A program made the translations under genes and the position numbers. The notes beneath the pieces are model-generated. The model saw only the letters and a list, made by a program, of their open reading frames with translations. It had not been told where the DNA came from and searched no databases. DNA of 46,206 bases from an uncultured Clostridium sp. (GTDB lineage: Bacteria; Bacillota; Clostridia; Clostridiales; Clostridiaceae), in contig NZ_CAAGHK010000002.1 in NCBI RefSeq assembly GCF_900769625.1, positions 1 to 46,206 on the forward strand. Direction: 5' to 3'. Positions 34,460-42,238 of the stretch are shown piece by piece; the stretch's first letter is position 1; every line of letters begins with the position of its first letter.

Positions 34460-34488
34460 TTGCATTGTTGAACATAATATTCTATAAT
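34460..34488 (+). promoter_or_regulatory. Consensus promoter of the candidate sRNA
   Basis: TTGCAT at 34460-34465 and TATAAT at 34483-34488 with a 17-base spacer. No coding frame begins downstream before the next terminator, so it must drive a non-coding transcript. Confidence 0.75.
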
Positions 34489-34494
34489 AATTTG

Positions 34495-34591
34495 TGCAAG
34501 GATAAATAAAAGGAATATATAGCCCCCTTTTTATTTATTGCTTATTGCTTATTGCTAAAGCGCAACCTAGCCCCAAGGGTTGCGTTTTTTT
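34495..34591 (+). ncRNA. Candidate small RNA with two UAGCCCC loops
   Basis: About 97 nt from the predicted start to the T-run. The first hairpin pairs 34501-34513 with 34526-34539 (one bulged T) and its loop holds TATAGCCC. A single-stranded linker has three perfect TTATTGC heptamers (34535-34555). The second hairpin, CGCAACC/GGTTGCG (34561-34567 with 34578-34584), has TAGCCCCAAG in the loop and seven T after it. Repetition of UAGCCCC in both loops is typical of sRNAs that pair with G-rich ribosome binding sites. No start codon with a ribosome site lies within it. I do not recognise the family. Confidence 0.65.
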
Positions 34592-34700
34592 ATTTGCACA
34601 TATGAAAATGTTTTCTTTGGATTATTTCAATATATTTTCTTAAAAAAATAGAAAAATATTTGCGTAAAAAAATGTCGAATTTCATTTGATTCAAAAATGT

Positions 34701-34712
34701 TAAGTTAACTTA
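34701..34712. promoter_or_regulatory. 12-bp perfect palindrome
   Basis: TAAGTTAACTTA, immediately before a long hairpin. It may be a protein-binding dyad; low information because it is AT-rich. Confidence 0.25.
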
Positions 34713-34713
34713 G

Positions 34714-34772
34714 AAAAATTGCAAAAAACAATTCATTTATTAATATCAATGAATTGTTTTTTTGCAATTTTT
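34714..34772. terminator. Long bidirectional hairpin
   Basis: AAAAATTGC...AATTCATT at 34714-34737 pairs with 34748-34772 over about 23 bases with one extra T. T-rich on either strand. No gene ends here; it could back up the sRNA terminator. Confidence 0.55.
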
Positions 34773-35051
34773 ACATATATAAATAAAATATTTTCTTTTA
34801 TTTATTGTATATTTCATACAATAAATAATGAAATGAATTTTATTTTTAACTCAAGGCAATATTAATTATTGTGCAGATTTTTATAAAATAATTAAGTTAA
34901 TATATGCTCCAATTTAATGCATGTACCATAAAAAATTTAAAGTTTTATTTAATGTTAATTTATGATTAGAACTTATATATTCATACATGTTGAAGCTGTG
35001 TGTGTTTTATAACGAGATTTTATAGACAGACACTTTATATTTATGTAATTA
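34773..35051. other. Long leader region before pcrA
   Basis: No coding frame. An 11-bp inverted repeat, ATTTATTGTAT with ATACAATAAAT (about 34799-34826), is the only clear structure. The rest is plain AT-rich sequence. Confidence 0.45.
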
Positions 35052-35060
35052 TGTTATAAT
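35052..35060 (+). promoter_or_regulatory. Extended -10 promoter of pcrA
   Basis: TGTTATAAT, a perfect extended -10, 29 bases before the start codon. The -35 is weak. Confidence 0.55.
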
Positions 35061-35089
35061 ATTTAAGGATTGGGAAAGGAGGAAAAGTA

Positions 35090-37372
35090 ATGTTAGATTT
35101 AAAAAACTTACTTAATAAAGAACAGTATGAAGGGGCCACTACAGTTGAGGGTCAGGTGCTGATTTTAGCAGGAGCAGGATCAGGAAAGACAAGAGTTTTG
35201 ACTCATAGAATTGCTCATATGGTAGAAGACTTAAATATTGCACCTTACAATATTTTGGCAATCACATTTACTAATAAAGCAGCCAAGGAGATGAAAGACA
35301 GAGTCAAGGCTCTTATTGGCGAACCTGCTGAAAATATGTGGATATCTACTTTCCATTCAACATGCGTAAGAATTTTAAGAAGAGAAATAGACAAGATAGG
35401 ATATAAATCAAGTTTTACTATATACGACAGCTCTGATCAGAAGACGTTAGTAAAAGAATGTATGAAAGCAGTTAACATAAATGATAAAGATATTTCTGAA
35501 CAGGAGATTATGGGCAAGATAGGTAAGGCTAAAGATAGGATGCAGAGCTCAAGAAGCTACAAACTTGAAAATGAATCTAACTTTAGGGAAAACAAGATTG
35601 CTGATGTTTATGAAATGTATCAGAAGAGACTTAAGGAAAATAATGCTTTGGATTTTGATGATCTTATATTTAAGACAGTTGAATTATTTAAGAAGCATCC
35701 AGAAGTGTTAGAGTTTTATCAAGGAAAGTTTAAGTATATTATGGTTGATGAGTATCAGGATACAAATGGTGCTCAGTATGAATTTGTAAAGCTTCTTGCA
35801 TCCAAATATAAGAATATATGTGTTGTAGGTGATGATGACCAGAGTATATATGCATGGAGAGGTGCTGATATCAGGAATATTTTAGATTTTGAAAAAGATT
35901 ATCCTGATGCAAAGGTAATAAAACTAGAACAGAATTATAGATCAAAGGCTAATATACTAAATGCTGCCAATGTGGTTATTGTTAATAATGCCAATAGAAA
36001 AAGCAAAGTTTTAAGAACTGAGCAGGAACTTGGAAGCAAGGTAAAAATATATAGAGCATATTCCGACAGCGACGAAGGGGATTTCGTTGGAAAGCAGATT
36101 GTTGACATAAGAAAGAATGAAGAAAAGAAATACAGTGATTTTGCAGTACTTTACAGAACTAATGCTCAGTCGAGAATTTTTGAAGAGAGCTTCCGAAGAA
36201 AAGGAATTCCGTATAAAATCGTAGGTGGAACAAGATTCTATGATAGAAAAGAAATTAAGGATATACTTGCATATTTAAAGGTTCTTATAAATCCTCAGGA
36301 TGATATAAGTATCAAGAGAATCATAAATGTTCCAAAGAGAAGCATCGGTGATGCAACAGTAAAGAAAGTTCAGGAATTTGCAGAAAGCTTTGAATTAAAC
36401 ATGTGGGATGCATTAAGCGAAATACGAAGTATTTCATCTTTGACACCAAGAAATGTAACATGTATTGAACCATTTGTTCAAATGATGGAAAATTTAATGG
36501 AATTAAGTGAGACAACACCTGTTTCAATGCTTATCGAAACGATATTAGAAGATACAGGGTACATGGAACAGCTTAAAAAATCAAATGAAATTGAAGACAA
36601 GAGCAGAATTGAAAACTTAAAGGAATTAGTATCAGATGCAGTTGACTTTGAAAAGAACAGCGAAGATAAATCATTATCTGCTTATTTAGAAAAAGTTTCA
36701 TTAGTTCAAGATACTGATAAGATAGAAGATGAAGATGACAGTGTTGTGCTTATGACAGTACATAGTGCAAAAGGTCTTGAGTTCCCCGTAGTATTTATGG
36801 TTGGAATGGAAAATGGAATATTCCCAGGAAGTGCTTCATTTGAAAAGGACTCAGAAATGGAAGAGTCGAGAAGATTATGTTATGTTGGAATAACAAGAGC
36901 CAAGGAAACATTATTTATGACTTCGGCAGAGGTCAGAAGAGTATTTGGTAAGACTGTTGCCTATGCACAGTCAGATTTTATCAATGAAATAAAACCTGAA
37001 CTAAAAGAATATGTATCTTCTGAAAAGACAGGAATGAAAAGCAGAGAGTCGTTTATAAATAAAAGTTCATATAACAACCCTCATAGTTTAAGAAATAATA
37101 TGAATAGAACAGTTGCTGGAAGTGGTCTTGGTGATAGCAGAGCAGGTATATTTGGAAATTCAACAGGTAGCAGTTCATCAAACAGTACAGCAGACGGATA
37201 TATCTCATCATTTGAAGCTACCCTTGGAAGAAAGGTAATGCATGAGAAATTTGGAGTTGGAACTATAGTTTCAGTACAGAGTTCTGGAGATGATAAAAAA
37301 CTTACTATTGCATTTGATAAACAGGGAGTAAAAGTATTGCTATTATCATTTGCAAAGCTTAAAATGATATAA
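35090..37372 (+). CDS. pcrA: ATP-dependent DNA helicase PcrA (UvrD family)
   Basis: 3'-5' helicase for repair, plasmid replication and clearing RNA polymerase. 760 residues. Superfamily 1 motifs in order: ILAGAGSGKT, AITFTNKAAKEM, VDEYQDTN, GDDDQSIYAWRGAD, LEQNYRS, VHSAKGLEFPVVF and CYVGITRAKE. The C-terminal tail (GRKVMHEKFGVGTIVSV to FAKLKMI) is the PcrA Tudor-like domain that contacts RNA polymerase. AAAGGAGG before the ATG. Followed by ligA in the same direction, as in Bacillus pcrA-ligA. Confidence 0.96.
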   Translation: MLDLKNLLNKEQYEGATTVEGQVLILAGAGSGKTRVLTHRIAHMVEDLNIAPYNILAITFTNKAAKEMKDRVKALIGEPAENMWISTFHSTCVRILRREIDKIGYKSSFTIYDSSDQKTLVKECMKAVNINDKDISEQEIMGKIGKAKDRMQSSRSYKLENESNFRENKIADVYEMYQKRLKENNALDFDDLIFKTVELFKKHPEVLEFYQGKFKYIMVDEYQDTNGAQYEFVKLLASKYKNICVVGDDDQSIYAWRGADIRNILDFEKDYPDAKVIKLEQNYRSKANILNAANVVIVNNANRKSKVLRTEQELGSKVKIYRAYSDSDEGDFVGKQIVDIRKNEEKKYSDFAVLYRTNAQSRIFEESFRRKGIPYKIVGGTRFYDRKEIKDILAYLKVLINPQDDISIKRIINVPKRSIGDATVKKVQEFAESFELNMWDALSEIRSISSLTPRNVTCIEPFVQMMENLMELSETTPVSMLIETILEDTGYMEQLKKSNEIEDKSRIENLKELVSDAVDFEKNSEDKSLSAYLEKVSLVQDTDKIEDEDDSVVLMTVHSAKGLEFPVVFMVGMENGIFPGSASFEKDSEMEESRRLCYVGITRAKETLFMTSAEVRRVFGKTVAYAQSDFINEIKPELKEYVSSEKTGMKSRESFINKSSYNNPHSLRNNMNRTVAGSGLGDSRAGIFGNSTGSSSSNSTADGYISSFEATLGRKVMHEKFGVGTIVSVQSSGDDKKLTIAFDKQGVKVLLLSFAKLKMI

Positions 37373-37401
37373 TTAAAAAGAGTAATATAGTTTAGTCAGC
37401 A

Positions 37402-37452
37402 GGTTAACAGCTTATTAAAGATTTTGACAAATCTTTATATATGCTGTTAATC
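37402..37452 (+). terminator. Hairpin between pcrA and ligA
   Basis: An outer TTAACAGC/GCTGTTAA pair encloses an inner TAAAGATTT/AAATCTTTA stem. The tail is only moderately T-rich, so it may be partial, leaving some read-through into ligA. Confidence 0.5.
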
Positions 37453-37556
37453 TGTTAATTTAAATAATGAATATAAAATTTATAAGCATTATATTTATGA
37501 CTTGAATGATTTAATAATTTAAAATAAAGATTATACAAGTTGAGGAGAAAAAAGAG

Positions 37557-39548
37557 TTGGATAAAAAGGAAAAAATAAAAGAATTAGTTGAACAGTTAAA
37601 CAGATATTCTTATGAATACTATGCTTTAGATAATCCAAGTGTAACTGATAAGGAATATGACAAGGTTTATGATGAATTAAAAAAATTGGAAGAGGAAACT
37701 GGCTTTGTACTTCCTTATTCACCAACATTAAGAGTTGGGGATGTTGTCCTTGAAGGATTTGAAAAGTATACACATAAGGCAAGATTGTGGAGTCTTGATA
37801 AGGCTCAGTCACTTCAAGAAATAATTGACTGGCATAACAGAAATGTTAAGTTTATTAATGAAATGAGAGCACAGGGTGAAGAACTGCCAGATTTAAAATA
37901 TGTTCTTACAAAGAAGTTTGATGGTCTTACAATAAATCTGACATATAATGAAGATGGAATAATGGAAATTGCCGCGACAAGAGGAACAGGAAGTATTGGT
38001 GAAAATGTAACAGCACAGGCAAAAACAATTAAATCAATACCTCTAAAAATAGATAGTCATAATGTACTTGAAGTTCATGGTGAAGCAGTTATGACTCAGG
38101 AGGCATTTGATAAATATAATAAAACAGCACAAGTTCCACTTAAGAATTTAAGAAATGGTGCAGCTGGTGCTCTGAGAAATCTGAATGTAAAAGAAACAGC
38201 CAGAAGAAATCTTTCAGCATTTTTCTATGATATCGGATATAAAGAAGGCAGTCAGTTTAAGACTTATCTTAAAATGCTTGATTTCATAAAAGAAAAAGGT
38301 CTTCCTATGGATGATTACTTAAAGGTATGTACAACGATTGATGAAATTCAGGAACAGATTGATTATATAAAAGGTATAAGATTTGATTTAAACTATGATA
38401 TAGATGGAATTGTAATTGCAATTGATGATATGAGGACAAGAGAACTTATGGGATATACAGTTAAGTTCCCTAAGTGGGCAATTGCCTATAAGTTTGAAGC
38501 ACAGGAAGTAACTACAAAGCTTTTAGGTGTTGAGTGGAATGTGGGAAGAAGCGGAAGACTTGCACCAACAGCTATTCTTGAACCAGTTGAACTTGCTGGA
38601 GTTACAGTAAAGAGAGCAACATTAAATAATATGGATGACATAGCCAGAAAAGGTGTCAAAATAGGTGCGGATGTTTTTGTAAGAAGAAGTAATGATGTTA
38701 TACCTGAAATAATGGGGATAGTTCCAGAAACACTTGAAGGAGCACAGGATATTGAACCCCCTGAAGTATGTCCTGCATGTGGAAGCCATGTTATATTAGA
38801 TGGCGCACATTATTTTTGTGAAAACACATTATCATGTAAACCTCAAATGGTTAAAAGTATTGTACACTATGCATGCAGGGAAGCAATGAATATTGCAGGT
38901 TTTTCAGAAAGAACAGCAGAACAGCTATTTGAAAAGCTAAATATTAAATCAATTTCTGATTTATATAAATTAAAAGAAGAAGAACTTATTGGTCTTGAAA
39001 AATTCGGTCCAAAGAAGGCGCAGAATCTTTTAGAAGCTATTGAAAAGAGTAAAGACTGTGAACTTCATGCATTTATATATGCATTGGGAATTCCTAATGT
39101 AGGTGTTAAGACAGCTAAAGATTTAGTAAATAAATTTAAATCAATTGAAGGTCTAAAAAATGCTACATTTGATGAATTAGTAAGTGTGTCTGATGTTGGA
39201 GATATTGTTGCTCAGGATGTAATTTCATTTTTTAAAGAAGAAAAAGTATTAGAAACCATAGAAGAGTTACTTGAACTTGGAGTAAATCCTAAATTTGAAG
39301 AAGTAGAAGTTACTGAAAATCCATTTATGGGTAAAACAGTAGTGGCAACTGGTTCACTTCAAAACTACTCAAGAACAGAAATAAAAGATAAATTAGAAAG
39401 CCTTGGAGCAAAAGTTGCAGGAAGCGTAAGCAAGAAGACTGATTATGTAATTGCAGGAGAAGCAGCCGGATCTAAGCTTACAAAGGCTCAGGAACTTGGT
39501 GTTAAGGTACTTTCAGAAGAGGAGTTTGAAGAAATATTAAGGGGGTAA
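37557..39548 (+). CDS. ligA: NAD-dependent DNA ligase LigA
   Basis: Seals nicks in replication and repair. 663 residues. The Ia domain (YSYEYYALDNPSVTDKEYDKVYDEL) binds NAD. The adenylation motif KFDG has catalytic Lys120. Then come the OB fold, the zinc finger (CPACG ... FCENTLSC), helix-hairpin-helix repeats (GLEKFGPKKAQNL) and a C-terminal BRCT domain (GKTVVATGSLQNYSRTEI). The start is TTG at 37557, ten bases after GAGGAG; no in-frame ATG is near. The motif after the SPT segment reads ARLWSLDKA rather than the common PMLSLDNA. Confidence 0.95.
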   Translation: MDKKEKIKELVEQLNRYSYEYYALDNPSVTDKEYDKVYDELKKLEEETGFVLPYSPTLRVGDVVLEGFEKYTHKARLWSLDKAQSLQEIIDWHNRNVKFINEMRAQGEELPDLKYVLTKKFDGLTINLTYNEDGIMEIAATRGTGSIGENVTAQAKTIKSIPLKIDSHNVLEVHGEAVMTQEAFDKYNKTAQVPLKNLRNGAAGALRNLNVKETARRNLSAFFYDIGYKEGSQFKTYLKMLDFIKEKGLPMDDYLKVCTTIDEIQEQIDYIKGIRFDLNYDIDGIVIAIDDMRTRELMGYTVKFPKWAIAYKFEAQEVTTKLLGVEWNVGRSGRLAPTAILEPVELAGVTVKRATLNNMDDIARKGVKIGADVFVRRSNDVIPEIMGIVPETLEGAQDIEPPEVCPACGSHVILDGAHYFCENTLSCKPQMVKSIVHYACREAMNIAGFSERTAEQLFEKLNIKSISDLYKLKEEELIGLEKFGPKKAQNLLEAIEKSKDCELHAFIYALGIPNVGVKTAKDLVNKFKSIEGLKNATFDELVSVSDVGDIVAQDVISFFKEEKVLETIEELLELGVNPKFEEVEVTENPFMGKTVVATGSLQNYSRTEIKDKLESLGAKVAGSVSKKTDYVIAGEAAGSKLTKAQELGVKVLSEEEFEEILRG

Positions 39549-39554
39549 ATCTCA

Positions 39555-39827
39555 GTGAAAAAGTTCATAAATCTGTTATCATTTGGATCAGCATTTATAA
39601 CTAGCATATTAATAATTTGTACATTTTTAACAACATATCAGTTTTATTATGTTGGTCAGATTTTTAATTCATATTTTCCAATACAGTTAGGAGTCTGTAT
39701 AACAATGGCCATTTTATCATTAAGATTTCTTGTTAATGATAATGGAAGCAGGAGACTGCTTTATTCAGCTGTAAGTTTTGTAATAGCTGTATGTCTGTTA
39801 TTTTTTATGAATGGCCTTGTTCGATAA
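39555..39827 (+). CDS. Small membrane protein of unknown function
   Basis: 90 residues with three predicted membrane helices (FGSAFITSILIICTFL, FPIQLGVCITMAILSL, LYSAVSFVIAVCLLFF). The start is GTG, with AAGGGGG at 39539-39545 overlapping the end of ligA, and the gap to ligA is six bases, so it is the last gene of the ligA transcript. No family recognised. Confidence 0.7.
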   Translation: MKKFINLLSFGSAFITSILIICTFLTTYQFYYVGQIFNSYFPIQLGVCITMAILSLRFLVNDNGSRRLLYSAVSFVIAVCLLFFMNGLVR

Positions 39828-39936
39828 GAATGGATAACTTAAGGTACAAATAGTAAAAAGTAATTTTATGATAAGAATTATTATTTTAATCACAAGAGAT
39901 ACCATCTTATCCAATTATTAGTTAACAGTTAGTTAA

Positions 39937-40062
39937 AATAGCTTTGATGAACTTAAAGATGCAATCGATAAATATATAAAGTATTACAATGAACAAAGGA
40001 TTAAAGAAAAACTAAGATGGATGAGTCCTGTTGAATACAGACTTAACCTCTTAGTTGCATAA
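39937..40062 (+). pseudogene. IS3-family transposase, C-terminal remnant
   Basis: An open frame of 41 codons ends NEQRIKEKLRWMSPVEYRLN, the hallmark C-terminus of IS3/IS150-type OrfB transposases. The frame is closed upstream by a stop at 39934, and none of the catalytic DDE core is present. Only the tail of the element survives. Confidence 0.85.
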
Positions 40063-40125
40063 AAATAGCGTATCAGCCATTAAAACTGTTACGCTTAAAA
40101 AGTCTAACTTTTTTGGGTCACCTCA
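39937..40125 (+). mobile_element. IS3-family insertion sequence, 3' end fragment
   Basis: Includes the transposase tail and a right end reading AAGTCTAACTTTTTTGGGTC then ACCTCA, similar to IS3-family termini. I find no left end or matching terminal repeat upstream in the gap to the membrane-protein gene, so a deletion has removed the rest. Exact boundary uncertain by a few bases. Confidence 0.7.
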
Positions 40126-40144
40126 CAAAAGTATGGGGATTTTT

Positions 40145-40447
40145 TTATTTATTGAAATTTTCTAGTTTATTAAAATTAGTTATATTGTTGATGTTGTTAT
40201 TTTCATCATTAGAAAATTCAAAGTCTTCATCGCCAGTTAAATAAGCATATTTATCTTCCTTGTTTGATTTATCCATATTGTCACACATTAATGAAAGCTT
40301 TTGGTTCATTTTTTCTAATATGTAATTCTGATAACGTTTTTGTCTATATGATTTAAGATAAACAACAAAGCTCCATATACCTATAAACATAAAAATGCAC
40401 ATAAAGGCTATTGAAACGATTAAAAATGCACTTGTTAAAAATTTCAT
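40145..40447 (-). CDS. Small single-pass membrane protein, unknown
   Basis: 100 residues. One N-terminal membrane helix (about residues 6-32), a basic stretch (YLKSYRQKRYQNY), then an acidic, Asn-rich tail that ends NNINNITNFNKLENFNK. On the minus strand TTGAGGAGG precedes the ATG at 40447; the longer frame starting with a TTG inside that ribosome site is rejected. Its end lies 20 bases from the IS remnant. No family recognised. Confidence 0.65.
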   Translation of the reverse strand: MKFLTSAFLIVSIAFMCIFMFIGIWSFVVYLKSYRQKRYQNYILEKMNQKLSLMCDNMDKSNKEDKYAYLTGDEDFEFSNDENNNINNITNFNKLENFNK

Positions 40448-40665
40448 TTGAAATAACCTCCTCAAAAGATAAGTTTATTATATCACAAAAATGTGAATTA
40501 ATAGATTGAATATAAGTATTTATTATTTGATGTAATAAAAAGTATTTCTAAATGCATATGTAAAATAATGATTAAAATTTATGTTATATGGAGATAATAT
40601 TAGCAAATATAGTTTATATTACAATGAATATTTTACAAATAATAAATTAAGCAAAGGGTGTAATG

Positions 40666-42153
40666 ATGAAAAAGTATATAGTACTTATCTCGATAACCAT
40701 TCTTCTAATAGTTTTTGGTATAAGTTTTATTGAATATGATAACAGCAGTACTGCGAATGTTGTATTACAAGATGGTATTACATATGGAGTGGAGAGAATT
40801 CCAGAGGGTTTAAAAGATATATCAGGACTTTCATCAGCAGATGAGGATATTTTATGTGCATTGACGAAAGGTCTTGTTGAAAAAAATAGCGATGGTGAGA
40901 TTATACCTTCATTAGCATCAGAATTCAACAGGAGTGATGATGGAATTGAATATGAGTTTAAGATAAGGGACAATATATATTGGAGCAATGGTTCAAAAGT
41001 TACTGCTAAGGATGTAGTTACTTTTTTTAAGGAGTTATTAAAGGAATGCAGTGATGATGATATTGAATGTCTTATGCAGATATATGGAGCAGAATCGTTT
41101 AGAGATGGCAAAGTAAGTTTTGATAAGGGAGTAGCAATTAATTATAAGGATGATTGTGTAACAATAAGATTAAATAGAAAGTATGACAGCTTTCTAGATG
41201 AATTATCTAAACCTCAGTATAGGGTTCGAAGTAATATTATATTGTGGGATGACATTATTAAGAATTACGAAAATATAGATTACTGTGGTGACTATAAAGT
41301 TAAAGCAGCGGATAAAAATCATATTGTCTTAGAAAAAAATTGTGATAAGGTCAACTTTAACTATATTACGGTTATACGAGATGAAAGTGTAGAGCAGTCA
41401 ATGGCTGCATATGAAGTTAATCAAAGAGACATAGTGATTAATCCTCCAGAAAGTGAATTAAATAAATTAAAAGATGAGAACAGGCTAATAACGATACCTG
41501 AAAATTATGGTTCATATATTGTTATCAATAATTCAGCAATACCTATGCAGGGGAGAAGAATGATATATAATTTAATATATACAGCTGTAGGGGAATATCA
41601 GAGCACAAATCCACAGGAGTTTGATTTAGCTGAAGGATGCTATTTTAGAGATGAAAAGGATAATTTGACAATGATTCAGCAGAGGAAGGTTAATAGTGCA
41701 CAGAAAAGTGAGTGGACTGAACCAAAGGTTTTGACGCTTATTGCTGAAAATAATAAACAAAACAAAAACTTATGCAGAATAATTAAGAACTGGTTTTCTG
41801 AAAATACAAATATTACACTTAAATATACATTGGCAGATGAAGAAGATTTTAATGATCAGGAATTAAAACAAAGATATGATATTATAGTTGTCAACAATAA
41901 TGCAGTACCATCGGAAAGAGAAGAGTTTTATTCAGGTTTTGAAGAATATTATTCTGATATGGATATGAATATACTTGAGGGGTTAAGGATTAATGATTAT
42001 TATGGTGATTATCACACATTAGAAGATAGTCTGTTTTTAAATTATAATATATTACCCTTAGTTTTTTATAAGGAAAATATAGCGGTTTCCAACAAGGTTT
42101 CAGTAATTGATTTTGATGGAAACTGTAATATTGATTTTTCAAAATTGAATTAA
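40666..42153 (+). CDS. Extracellular solute-binding protein, family 5 (peptide-binding type)
   Basis: 495 residues. One N-terminal hydrophobic helix (YIVLISITILLIVFGISF) without a lipobox cysteine, so probably membrane-anchored rather than a lipoprotein. The body has the OppA/DppA layout: ALTKGLVEKNSDGEIIPSLA, then YEFKIRDNIYWSNGSKVTAKDVVTFF, the family signature. Later parts are divergent. ATGs at 40663 and 40666 compete; the second gives better spacing to AAAGGG. No ABC permease or ATPase genes lie nearby. It converges with the next gene over a shared terminator. It may work as a sensor or partner rather than a transporter part. Confidence 0.78.
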   Translation: MKKYIVLISITILLIVFGISFIEYDNSSTANVVLQDGITYGVERIPEGLKDISGLSSADEDILCALTKGLVEKNSDGEIIPSLASEFNRSDDGIEYEFKIRDNIYWSNGSKVTAKDVVTFFKELLKECSDDDIECLMQIYGAESFRDGKVSFDKGVAINYKDDCVTIRLNRKYDSFLDELSKPQYRVRSNIILWDDIIKNYENIDYCGDYKVKAADKNHIVLEKNCDKVNFNYITVIRDESVEQSMAAYEVNQRDIVINPPESELNKLKDENRLITIPENYGSYIVINNSAIPMQGRRMIYNLIYTAVGEYQSTNPQEFDLAEGCYFRDEKDNLTMIQQRKVNSAQKSEWTEPKVLTLIAENNKQNKNLCRIIKNWFSENTNITLKYTLADEEDFNDQELKQRYDIIVVNNNAVPSEREEFYSGFEEYYSDMDMNILEGLRINDYYGDYHTLEDSLFLNYNILPLVFYKENIAVSNKVSVIDFDGNCNIDFSKLN

Positions 42154-42187
42154 GAATTGAGCGAGTATTTATTATGGATTTATTACC

Positions 42188-42229
42188 AAAAAATCTGCGG
42201 TTAAATAATATTAACAGCAGATTTTTTAT
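42188..42229. terminator. Bidirectional terminator between convergent genes
   Basis: AAAAAATCTGC at 42188-42198 pairs with GCAGATTTTTT at 42217-42227 with an inner TTAA pair. It serves the solute-binding protein on plus and the 571-residue protein on minus. Confidence 0.85.
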
Positions 42230-42238
42230 AATCAAAGA

